Of a stretch of 64,000 bases of DNA, positions 26,090 through 33,133 are shown piece after piece. The stretch is taken from positions 1 to 64,000 of the forward strand of contig JBEKWB010000005.1 of the NCBI GenBank assembly GCA_049513455.1. Reading direction: 5' to 3'. The notes below the pieces were generated by a model. The model ran no database searches, was not told the origin of the DNA, and saw only the letters and a program-made list of their open reading frames with translations. A program made the translations under genes and the position numbers. Each line of letters opens with the position of its first letter. Position 1 is the stretch's first letter. This DNA is from Bog-473 sp049513455. GTDB lineage: Bacteria > Actinomycetota > Acidimicrobiia > Acidimicrobiales > RAAP-2.

Positions 26090-27037
26090 CTACGGGTGTG
26101 TGGTGGCAGGCGTTGGGTTCGGAGCACTCGGGCCGCGGTGGATAATGTGCAGCGATGGCACGTGCACTACCTGATGGACGACCGGCGGGAGCCAGAGCGC
26201 CAGTGCGCAGAGGGCACCTGCGGCACACACGCTGGCGGTGATGATCCAGACTGATGGCCGGATCCTCGGCAGCCGCTTGGTCCGGAGGGCTTCAATCCGC
26301 GAATCCAGTGCGTCCAATGAGGCCATCTCGGTGGCACTTCCGAGGGCCGGCCGGATCTCCCCGAGGACCTTGAGCAACGCGCCGACCAGCGCGTCCCGGC
26401 CGGCCGCTCTGGTCGCTGAGGAGTCGGCCCCGAGCTCGGACGCAACAAGGGCCTTGTCGGCCAGATGAGAGGCCAGGGGCAGGTAGAACAAAGCGCGTGA
26501 TGCCACTCGGACTGCGGCGGCCCTGGCGGGGTCACGCCGCATCGCGTGCGCCCGCTCGTGGGCGAGCACAGCGGTGAGCTCTTCGTGGTCGAGGCGGGAG
26601 AGCATTTCCGTCGAGATGATGACGTGCGGGTGAAAGACGCCGGCACAGCAGCAGAAACACCGGGGGTCATCGATGAGGACAACGTCCACGCCCAAGGCAT
26701 CTGCAGCATCCGAGAGGCCCTGGGGGCGGGCAATAGGCCTTCCGAGCTGGTGCAGGGCGCGCCTGGTGCCGATGACCTGGGAGAGCAGCGTCCAGACCCC
26801 AGCCAACAGAGTGGTGGCGACGAAGGCCAGGATGACTGCGCCGGGAACCCAGCTGTTATAGCCAAAGATGGCCACCGACTGGCCGCAGCTGCTTATGGTA
26901 GGCCCAGGGGAGGCTGCCGAGGTCAGCCAGCACGGCAGGACATGGTCGAGGGACGAGACGGCCAGGTAGACCAGGAGCCCTTCGACGGCGGCCGCTATCA
27001 CCACCAGCACCCAGAAGCTACGCGTCACTCCCCTCAT
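26090..27037 (-). CDS. M56 (BlaR1/MecR1-like) membrane zinc metallopeptidase
   Basis: A 315-residue membrane protease. Two N-terminal helices (FWVLVVIAAAVEGLLVYLAV and GAVILAFVATTLLAGVWTLL) precede the catalytic region with the zinc motif HERAH in VLAHERAHAMRRDP, and a later ASELGADSSA that can supply the third ligand. One helix (WIITASVCAAGALCALALWL) lies near the C-terminus. It lacks the penicillin-binding sensor domain of true BlaR1, so it responds to some other signal. The ATG at 27037 lies inside the end of the BlaI gene and has GGAGG upstream, giving an overlapping BlaI-M56 pair, the usual arrangement in which the protease inactivates the repressor. Confidence 0.82.
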   Translation of the reverse strand: MRGVTRSFWVLVVIAAAVEGLLVYLAVSSLDHVLPCWLTSAASPGPTISSCGQSVAIFGYNSWVPGAVILAFVATTLLAGVWTLLSQVIGTRRALHQLGRPIARPQGLSDAADALGVDVVLIDDPRCFCCCAGVFHPHVIISTEMLSRLDHEELTAVLAHERAHAMRRDPARAAAVRVASRALFYLPLASHLADKALVASELGADSSATRAAGRDALVGALLKVLGEIRPALGSATEMASLDALDSRIEALRTKRLPRIRPSVWIITASVCAAGALCALALWLPPVVHQVVHVPSLHIIHRGPSAPNPTPATTHP

Positions 27038-27443
27038 CAAGCGCCTCCAGAAGTCGACGGACCAGTTGCCGACGATACGGCTCTTCACAGAACCGGTTCA
27101 CAAAGACTGCCACGGCCAGATCGTCGTAGCGTTCTACGATCTCAGACAGCCTTTTCCCGACATACCACGCGGCTGTGTCAACCTCGTTCATCGTCGGCGA
27201 GAAGCGATAGGCACGGCCCTCCCTGTGGTGCGTGACGAGGCCTTTTGCCTCCAGGCGCGTCAAGCAGGTCAGAATCGTCTTGGGCGAGAGTTGTCGTCCG
27301 CGCCGCTCATTGAGTGCCGTGGTGATCTCACCGGACGTGCCTGAAGCGCAGCGCCAGAGCTGCTTCATGATCACTCTCTCGAGAGGGCCCAAAGGGTCCG
27401 CCTCATCACGCCAACGTCGGAGTGCCGTCTTCTCAACAGCCAT
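27018..27443 (-). CDS. BlaI/MecI/CopY-family transcriptional repressor
   Basis: A 141-residue winged-helix repressor. The DNA-binding part is typical: PLERVIMKQLWRCASGTSGE, then SPKTILTCLTRLEAKGLVTH and REGRAYRFSPTM. The C-terminal helices form the dimer and protease-sensitive region. It overlaps the M56 peptidase start by 20 bases. A palindrome CCTAC-N6-GTAGG lies only 4 bases upstream of its ATG, which points to tight autoregulation. The likely regulon is the set of genes carrying this palindrome: itself, the secreted Cys protein, the 60-residue ORF and the GGDEF-EAL gene. No beta-lactamase gene is present. Confidence 0.87.
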   Translation of the reverse strand: MAVEKTALRRWRDEADPLGPLERVIMKQLWRCASGTSGEITTALNERRGRQLSPKTILTCLTRLEAKGLVTHHREGRAYRFSPTMNEVDTAAWYVGKRLSEIVERYDDLAVAVFVNRFCEEPYRRQLVRRLLEALDEGSDA

Positions 27444-27446
27444 GCC

Positions 27447-27462
27447 CCTACGGTAATGTAGG
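27447..27462. promoter_or_regulatory. BlaI-type operator 5 (autoregulation)
   Basis: CCTACGGTAATGTAGG, an exact CCTAC-N6-GTAGG match, starts 4 bases upstream of the repressor's ATG. Binding here would block transcription of the BlaI-M56 pair. Confidence 0.65.
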
Positions 27463-27513
27463 ATTAGGGTGGCTTCATGTAGGAGTGTCGCCTTTTCATC
27501 GGGGGCTCCTCCC

Positions 27514-27588
27514 AGGAACTGCTTGTTCGGCGCGGTCCCCTCCCCCAGGGGCCATGGTTCTCCCCCGCCAGCCGAGCAAGTAGTTCCT
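27514..27588 (+). other. Long inverted repeat / structured RNA candidate
   Basis: Eighteen-base arms (27514-27531 and 27571-27588) enclose 39 bases that contain their own CCCCT/AGGGG hairpin. The arms differ at two positions. Read as plus-strand RNA both become G-U pairs; read as minus-strand RNA they become A-C mismatches. It lies between the two BlaI genes, both on the minus strand. It could be a terminator of the second BlaI gene, a plus-strand small RNA or a miniature mobile-element relic. Confidence 0.45.
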
Positions 27589-27623
27589 TGAAGGGGTCTT
27601 CGAGAGGTCTCTCCTCTAACGTA

Positions 27624-28049
27624 CTAGCGGCTGCGCCGATCGCCGAGAAGGCTGCGGAGGGCGGCTAGCTGATCCGGATCGGTCGCCACTTTATCGACGA
27701 AGGTGGCCAGAGCGACATCGCCAAATCGGTTGAGCATCGTGTCCGCCGCTTTGCTCGCCTGATCCGTCACGAACTCCGCTTCGGTCATGGTGGGGCCGTA
27801 GCGGAAAGCCCGACCCTCCTTTTCATGCGTGAGAATGCCCTTATCGCTCAACCGCGTACAGATCGTGAGAACCGTCTTATAGGCCAAGGGCTCTGATCGA
27901 CGGTTGTTGAGGATCTCCTCCACCTCTGACACCAACGAAGGGCCCCGCATCCAAATGATCTGCATGACTTCGGCCTCCAGAGGGCCGAGCATCTCGCTTA
28001 TGTCGGCTGGCTTGTGCCGTTTCCGTCTTCCAGCTGCCATCTCAATCAA
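27624..28049 (-). CDS. Second BlaI/MecI/CopY-family repressor
   Basis: A 141-residue paralogue of the repressor at 27018. The winged-helix region contains PLEAEVMQIIWMRGPSLVSE, then YKTVLTICTRLSDKGILTH and KEGRAFRYGPTM, and the C-terminal half is again helical. It is not paired with its own M56 gene and I find no copy of the CCTAC-N6-GTAGG palindrome directly upstream. It may act with the first repressor, possibly as heterodimers, or control genes outside the window. It is separated from the first BlaI gene by 180 bases holding a strong inverted repeat. Confidence 0.85.
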   Translation of the reverse strand: MIEMAAGRRKRHKPADISEMLGPLEAEVMQIIWMRGPSLVSEVEEILNNRRSEPLAYKTVLTICTRLSDKGILTHEKEGRAFRYGPTMTEAEFVTDQASKAADTMLNRFGDVALATFVDKVATDPDQLAALRSLLGDRRSR

Positions 28050-28204
28050 CGCGCGCGATCATGAGGATCCCGGAGCACGAAGAGTCCGCTCGATTGCGTC
28101 TCTTTCCGTTCGGCGGTAGCAAGAGGGTCATTCTGACGCAACATGGTACCGGGAAAACTCGCGCCGGCCCTGCCAGCTGTGACCTCGGACCCGATCGCCG
28201 TCAC

Positions 28205-28524
28205 TCAGTCGAAGATGCGCTGAATCTCCGCCATTCGACCCATGAGTTCGGGCACCGGGGTCGCGAAAAGGTCTCGATGTCGTTGAAGTGGGCCAAACCG
28301 CGCTCTCGCAGGGCTCGGTTGACGGTTTCGATGTTGGGTGCCTCGGCCACCGTCAGGGTCTGGTGGCTCGGGTCAAGGTGCAGCGGTCCCACCGATATGA
28401 CGACGCCAAGCTCCTGGCATTTCTTGGGGAACCGGTCCCCCAGGGCTTCTTCTGAGGCATGCGCAACCTCCTCGAAGCGGGGTTGCAAACCGTAACCAAC
28501 CGGTTGCGCCAGTAGTTCCCTCAT
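28205..28524 (-). pseudogene. Small conserved protein with a frameshift near the C-terminus
   Basis: Starting at ATG 28524 the reading gives an alpha/beta protein (FPKKCQELGVVISVGPLHLD, then HQTLTVAEAPNIETVNRALR and GLAHFNDIETF). After IETF, at a run of four A on the plus strand (28266-28269), the frame continues as unlikely SRPRCPNSW. The next frame continues naturally as FATPVPELMGRMAEIQRIFD and stops at 28205. A one-base change in the homopolymer would restore about 107 residues. It is either a real frameshift or a sequencing error. The fold resembles small dimeric alpha-beta barrel proteins; I cannot name a function. It is the last gene of the sulfur-type operon on this strand. Confidence 0.55.
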
Positions 28525-28528
28525 GCAC

Positions 28529-29923
28529 TCACGCAGTTTGCACGAGAGTCCTGCCCTCCCGATCCGGAGCCTCTCCATCCTTGCCTCCGGCCACCCGGCG
28601 CGCCCGGGTGTGCCGATTTTCCGGAATGGGAATCCCCAAGTTGCCACGGAGCGTGTCGGCTTCGTACTCATCACGCAGCAGCCCGCGCTCGCGCAAAATG
28701 GGAAGTACATCACTGATGAACCGGCGGAACTGGTCGGGATGACCGACCCGAATGTTGAACCCGTCGAGGGCCCGGTCTTCGAACCACCGCTGCATCTCGT
28801 CGGCCACGGTCACCGCGGATCCCACGAACGGTGTCCGCTTGGGTCCGGACAGCGCCTGCACGGTTTCTCGAAGTGTGTAGTTGTTGGCCCGCGCCAGCGC
28901 GGTGGTCTTCTCCGCCGTCGTCTTGAAGCTGCGCTCGGCGAAGTGCAGAACATCGGGAAACGGTTCGTCGAGATCGTACTGACGGAAATCATGCCACCCG
29001 AACGACCGGCCGAGTTCGGCCAGGGCCCTCTTGAAATCGTGATCGGCCAACTGTGTCTCGTACTCGATCGTACGTGCCTCGTCATCGGTGTCCCCGACGA
29101 ACACGCTTATGCCCGGCAGCACCACGAGGTCGTCGGCGTTGCGGCCCTTTGCCACCGCCCGTGCTTTGATCTCTTGGTAGAAGGCCTGCCCGGCAACGAT
29201 CGACGCGGCATGGGTGAAGATGCCCTCACCAATTGTGGCACCGAGGTCGCGTCCCAACTCCGAGTCACCGGTCTGGAAGATGACCGGTTGTCCTTGTTTC
29301 GAGCGGGCAATGTTGAGCGGTCCGACGACCGAGAAGTACTTCCCCTTGTGATGGGTGGGGTGGAGTCGCGTCGGGTCGAGGAACTGCCGCTTCTCGCGGT
29401 CCCGCGGAAACGCGTCATCCTCATAGGAGTCCCAGAGTGCCTGCACGACCTGGACGTGTTCCAGACCACGCCCGTAGCGGGTGTCGTAGTCGTAGTGCTC
29501 GTCGCGGCCGAAGTTTCCCGCCGCACCGGAGTCGCCGCTCGTCACGACGTTCCAGCCCGCCCGGCCGTGGCTGATGAGGTCGAGCGAGGCCAGGCGGCGC
29601 GCGACATTGAAGGGGTCGTTGTACGACGTGGTCAAGGTGCCGACGAGCCCGATGTTCCGGGTGGTGACGGCGAGGGCGGACAAAAGGGTGAGGGGCTCGA
29701 GCCGATTCAGGTAGTGCGGCGGGGAATCCACCGTGATGAACTGGCTGTCGACGATGAAGACGAGGTCGAACTTTGCCTCTTCGGCCAGTCGTGCCTGGTC
29801 GATGTACCAATCGATGTTCACGCTGGCGTCGCCGGGAATCTCAGGATCGAGCCAGGTGTAGTGATGACCGGGCCCGCCGGCTCCGGTGAGGACGGCACCC
29901 AGCTTTATCTGACGTTTGCCCAC
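28529..29923 (-). CDS. NtaA/SnaA/DszA-type LLM flavin monooxygenase
   Basis: A 464-residue luciferase-like monooxygenase that uses FMNH2 supplied by a separate reductase. The N-terminus KLGAVLTGAGGPGHHYTWLD and the motifs DLVFIVDSQF, TSYNDPFNVARRLASLD and GRAGWNVVTSGDSGAAGNFG are those of the nitrilotriacetate / dibenzothiophene-sulfone monooxygenase branch. The long C-terminal insertion and the closing YEADTLRGNLG are also typical. These enzymes cleave C-N or C-S bonds of polar or heteroaromatic compounds. It is the third gene of an operon starting at the TauD-like gene (32047), which carries a sulfur-type operator, so an organosulfur substrate is the best inference. Confidence 0.87.
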   Translation of the reverse strand: MGKRQIKLGAVLTGAGGPGHHYTWLDPEIPGDASVNIDWYIDQARLAEEAKFDLVFIVDSQFITVDSPPHYLNRLEPLTLLSALAVTTRNIGLVGTLTTSYNDPFNVARRLASLDLISHGRAGWNVVTSGDSGAAGNFGRDEHYDYDTRYGRGLEHVQVVQALWDSYEDDAFPRDREKRQFLDPTRLHPTHHKGKYFSVVGPLNIARSKQGQPVIFQTGDSELGRDLGATIGEGIFTHAASIVAGQAFYQEIKARAVAKGRNADDLVVLPGISVFVGDTDDEARTIEYETQLADHDFKRALAELGRSFGWHDFRQYDLDEPFPDVLHFAERSFKTTAEKTTALARANNYTLRETVQALSGPKRTPFVGSAVTVADEMQRWFEDRALDGFNIRVGHPDQFRRFISDVLPILRERGLLRDEYEADTLRGNLGIPIPENRHTRARRVAGGKDGEAPDREGRTLVQTA

Positions 29924-30004
29924 GACACTATGCCTTCCGGTTGTCCATCAATAGGGGATGCGACCACGGTCGCCCGCGGCCTCGCTTCGTGAATCCCGCC
30001 AAGA

Positions 30005-31111
30005 TCAGACGCCGACGAGCGCTTCCTCACGTTTCGCCACCCCTTCACGCACCAGCGGGATCAGCTTCTCCCCGTACTCCACGGCATCCTCGTAGGGGTC
30101 GAATCCCCGAATCAAGAGCCGGTCTGCTCCCAGGTCGTAGTAACGCAGAAGAGCTTCGGCAACCTGCTGGGGTGTCCCAACCAGGGCCGTCGTATTCCCG
30201 CCGGAACGGGTGAGCCCGGCCACCTTGGTCCACAGTCGCTCGTCGTGCACGTCCTTCTTGTCGGCGTGCTCCAGCAGGCGCTCCCGCCCTACCGAGGTGG
30301 TGAGCCCCTGGGCAAAGAAACCCTTGGTTCCGCCACCGCCGGCGATGCGCTCCTCGGTCTTGGCCGCGATCGCATCGGCTCGAGCCCAAGCCTCTTCCTC
30401 GGTGTCCGCCAGAATCGGACGGAGCGAGACGCTGAACGAGGGCCGGTGACCAGCGGGGGCGCCAACCGCCAGCACCTGGTCGAAGAAGGCCCGGAGAGAG
30501 TCGAGGGGCTCGCCCCATACGGCATACACGTCGGCCAGGCGACCCCCGACCTCAATGGCGGCGGCGGAAGAGCCTCCGAAGAACACGGGAACCCCGGTCT
30601 CGGTGAGGGGCTTGACGGCCGAGAGGGCACCCTTGAACTGGTAGAACTCGCCCTCGAAGTCGAAGGGCTCCGCTGACTGGAGCGTCCGCCGAAACACTGA
30701 GATGAATTCGGCCGAGCGACGGTAACGCGTGTCGTGGTCCAAGAAGTCGCCGTCGCGGTTCTGCTCGGCTTCATTGCCTCCGGTGATGATGTGAATGGCC
30801 ACCCGTCCGCCGCCGGTCAATTGGTCGAGGGTGGCGGCCTTGCGCGCGGCCAGGGTCGGCTGTACGAACCCGGGACGGTGGGCGATGAGGACCTTGAGCC
30901 GCTCCGTGCGGTCGAGCACCCTCTCCGCGATGGACCACCCGTCGGGTCCGCTCGAGCTGTACCCGATGAGGACGCGGTCGAAGTTGCCGGCATCGTGGGC
31001 CTGGGCGACTCTTGCGATGTAGGACGGGTCAATTCTGTTGAAGTCGGCGATCCCGCCGCGCGACTCGCTGGCATCAGCGGTTGGTACAAGACCAATGATC
31101 TCTACGGGCAC
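30005..31111 (-). CDS. SsuD-like alkanesulfonate-type LLM monooxygenase
   Basis: A 368-residue FMNH2-dependent monooxygenase of the SsuD branch. Motifs include FDRVLIGYSSSGPDGWS (about residue 43-59), LIAHRPGFVQPTLAARK, RVAIHIITGGNEAEQNRDGD (flavin phosphate/substrate loop) and TRYRRSAEF, all shared with the paralogues at 33134 and 41191. SsuD enzymes oxidise alkanesulfonates to aldehyde and sulfite. It lies between the TauD-like and the NtaA-type genes in one operon. The exact sulfonate or sulfone is unknown. Confidence 0.88.
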   Translation of the reverse strand: MPVEIIGLVPTADASESRGGIADFNRIDPSYIARVAQAHDAGNFDRVLIGYSSSGPDGWSIAERVLDRTERLKVLIAHRPGFVQPTLAARKAATLDQLTGGGRVAIHIITGGNEAEQNRDGDFLDHDTRYRRSAEFISVFRRTLQSAEPFDFEGEFYQFKGALSAVKPLTETGVPVFFGGSSAAAIEVGGRLADVYAVWGEPLDSLRAFFDQVLAVGAPAGHRPSFSVSLRPILADTEEEAWARADAIAAKTEERIAGGGGTKGFFAQGLTTSVGRERLLEHADKKDVHDERLWTKVAGLTRSGGNTTALVGTPQQVAEALLRYYDLGADRLLIRGFDPYEDAVEYGEKLIPLVREGVAKREEALVGV

Positions 31112-31228
31112 ACTCTCTCCTTGTTGATTCCCCGGAGACGCCTTGTCACCGGAGCTTTCGTTTCTGTACAGACGCGAACTTCCCGCGGGCCGGGAGACTT
31201 CGATGCAGCCTGACCTCGTGCCGGGTGC

Positions 31229-32047
31229 TCAGGCCGGGCGCCAATCCCCGCCTTCGATCGAGATCTTGTGGCCGTGGCGGAGGTCGTGGCCGTAGTCGTC
31301 CACGGCGTAGTGCCAGGTGGCGCGGTTGTCCCAGACCACCAGGTCGCCTGCGGTCCAGCGGTGGCGGAACTGATAGTTCACGTGGCTGGCATGTGACCGC
31401 AGGAACGCGAGCACGGCCTCGCTCTCTGCCTTGGGCAGACCGAGGAGATGCGTGATCCTGGAAGTGAGGTAGAGCCCTTTCTCCCCGGTCTCCGGATGCG
31501 TGAGGATCAGCGGATGGTCGACGGTGGGCGCATCCGGACCGAGAAAGTCATGCTCGGCCACCTGGCGCAGATGGGCGGCCCGGAGCTGACCCAGGTAGCT
31601 CTGCAGCGGGCTCGAGAGATCGCGGTACGCGGCTTGCAGATCGGCCCACAAGGTGTCCCCGCCGACATCGGGCTTCACGTTTATCTGGAGAAGTTCGAAG
31701 AACCACGGGTTCTGTTTCCACGTGCCACCCTGGTGCCACGACGAGGGCCGGTGCCCGGGCTCGGACGGACCCAGTGCGACCACGTAGGGGTTCTCGGGAA
31801 TGGAGCCGTAGGGGTACGAGGGGTCGGTGAACGGCTCACCCAGGTAGCGGGCGAACCGTTCGATCTCCGCCGGATTGAGACCGGCTTCGGGGAAGACCAG
31901 TACCTTGCGCTCGAGTAATGCGGCGCGCAGGCCGGCGATCGTCGGCTCATCGAGTTCTTCGTGCAGGTCGAGCCCGATGACGGCCCCACCCAGGGTCCGC
32001 TCCAACGGCCGAACGTCGAGATCCGTCACCTCTGCGGTCGCCGTCAT
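31229..32047 (-). CDS. TauD/TfdA-family Fe(II)/2-oxoglutarate enzyme with an HxG motif
   Basis: A 272-residue TauD homologue with the family frame intact: GGAVIGLDLHEEL, PDVGGDTLWADLQAAY, and the distal His in WDNRATWHYAVDDY near the C-terminus with an Arg shortly after. The facial-triad HxD motif, however, reads WHQGGTW (codons at 31724-31735): the metal-binding Asp is Gly. TauD and both other TauD-type proteins in this window keep HxD. An HxG or HxA triad is known from Fe/2OG halogenases, so the chemistry may differ from desulfonation. The start at 32047 has a GAGGTGG ribosome site. A sulfur-type operator is immediately upstream, and two LLM monooxygenase genes follow. Confidence 0.85.
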   Translation of the reverse strand: MTATAEVTDLDVRPLERTLGGAVIGLDLHEELDEPTIAGLRAALLERKVLVFPEAGLNPAEIERFARYLGEPFTDPSYPYGSIPENPYVVALGPSEPGHRPSSWHQGGTWKQNPWFFELLQINVKPDVGGDTLWADLQAAYRDLSSPLQSYLGQLRAAHLRQVAEHDFLGPDAPTVDHPLILTHPETGEKGLYLTSRITHLLGLPKAESEAVLAFLRSHASHVNYQFRHRWTAGDLVVWDNRATWHYAVDDYGHDLRHGHKISIEGGDWRPA

Positions 32048-32060
32048 GTCATGCCACCTC

Positions 32061-32097
32061 AATACTCTAGTAAATTGATCGATTTAATAGTTAATCT
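32061..32097. promoter_or_regulatory. Sulfur-type operator copy B (candidate Rrf2 site)
   Basis: AATACTCTAG followed by TAAATTGATCGATTTAAT, with a near-palindromic core AAATTGATCGATTT. It ends the upstream region of the TauD-like operon 14 bases before its ATG. It is the best match to the pattern shared by seven sites and lies about 600 bases from the Rrf2 regulator gene. Confidence 0.65.
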
Positions 32098-32117
32098 ACC
32101 CCGGCCACCGCCGCCGG

Positions 32118-32582
32118 TCAACTGCCGGTCTCGCCTGTAGCCACTTCCTCGGGCACCACGCCATGGAGGCTGGGCAGGTTCACCACAATCGCCTCCTGCG
32201 TGCTCCGGGCCAGGACCACGACCGCCTCTTCGTCTTCCGAAGGATTCTCCTCACGGTGGGGGACGAACGGCGGCACGAAGACATAGTCTCCCGGCTGCGC
32301 CTCAATTCGGGTCTCTTCCCCATCGACGAGAAACACGAAACGGGGATGGCCGCTGACCACGTAGATACCCGTCTCCGACTCGCCGTGGTGGTGATCCGAC
32401 GAGCGCAGGCCTGCGCCGACATGGGTCTCCCCCATCCAGATCTTCTCGGACCCCGACAGCCGACCGGATATGGCCTCCAAGCGGACCATGCCCGGTGATT
32501 GGGCGGTGTTTGCGTCGAGAGCATCATGGGGTGTGTGGTGCAGACCGCGATGCCAAGCCTCGGTGCCGGCCCCGTTACTCAT
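32118..32582 (-). CDS. Cupin-domain protein
   Basis: A 154-residue single-domain cupin. Metal motif one is HHHGESETGIYVVSG (about residues 75-89), and motif two is PGDYVFVPPFVPHREENPS. The His/Glu ligands appear complete, so it probably binds a metal and may act as a dioxygenase, isomerase or sensor of a small acid. The ATG at 32582 has an AAGGGAGG ribosome site. It diverges from the Rrf2 gene across 79 bases and ends 70 bases before the TauD-like start. Position within the sulfur island suggests a role on a sulfur compound; the function is unknown. Confidence 0.75.
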   Translation of the reverse strand: MSNGAGTEAWHRGLHHTPHDALDANTAQSPGMVRLEAISGRLSGSEKIWMGETHVGAGLRSSDHHHGESETGIYVVSGHPRFVFLVDGEETRIEAQPGDYVFVPPFVPHREENPSEDEEAVVVLARSTQEAIVVNLPSLHGVVPEEVATGETGS

Positions 32583-32661
32583 CCGTCCTCCCTTCGTCCG
32601 GTGGACTGAACCGGTTCCGCCACTCCCCCGCCGGCCCTTCGCATCGGCCACAATGTGGGCC

Positions 32662-33123
32662 ATGCGACTGACGGTGAAGTCTGACTACGCCATCCGAGCC
32701 TTGGCAGAACTCGCCGCTCGATCGGATGGCAAGACCCCCGTCAGGGCGGCCGAGCTGTCCGACGCCCAGGACATTCCACTGCGCTTCCTCCTCGGCATTT
32801 TGGCAGAGGTTCGCAAGGACGGCCTGGTGACCAGCCAACGCGGCGCCGACGGGGGATACACATTCCGCCGCCCGCCCGACGAGATCACCCTGGCCGATGT
32901 GATTCGGGCCGTCGACGGTCCTCTGGCCCAGGTGGGCGATGACCGGCCCGGCGAGGTCACCTACGTGGGCGCCGCCGCGGTCCTGACCGACGTGTGGGTC
33001 GCCGTACGGGCCAATCTGCGGGCCGTGCTCGAAAAAGTCACCCTGGCCGACCTGGCCGCCGGGAAGCTTCCACTCTCGGTCAAGAGGCTGACCGAGGACC
33101 CCGATACGTGGGAACCGCATTGA
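32662..33123 (+). CDS. Rrf2-family transcriptional regulator
   Basis: A 153-residue Rrf2 regulator. The N-terminal winged helix is classical (MRLTVKSDYAIRALAELAAR, then IPLRFLLGILAEVRKDGLV, SQRGADGGYTFRRPP and ITLADVIRAVDGP). The central region lacks the three Cys of IscR/NsrR-type Fe-S members, so it more likely responds to a metabolite or protein partner, as CymR does with the cysteine synthase system. It sits in the middle of the sulfur island and is the only regulator gene there. I infer that it binds the repeated AT-rich element (copies A-G) and represses the island when sulfur is plentiful. The ATG at 32662 begins the conserved domain. Confidence 0.86.
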   Translation: MRLTVKSDYAIRALAELAARSDGKTPVRAAELSDAQDIPLRFLLGILAEVRKDGLVTSQRGADGGYTFRRPPDEITLADVIRAVDGPLAQVGDDRPGEVTYVGAAAVLTDVWVAVRANLRAVLEKVTLADLAAGKLPLSVKRLTEDPDTWEPH

Positions 33124-33133
33124 GGGCACCGGG

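Noticed and set aside
28523..29992. 489-residue open frame on the plus strand
   Set aside because: Antisense to the NtaA-type monooxygenase, with repetitive, unnatural composition and no motif.
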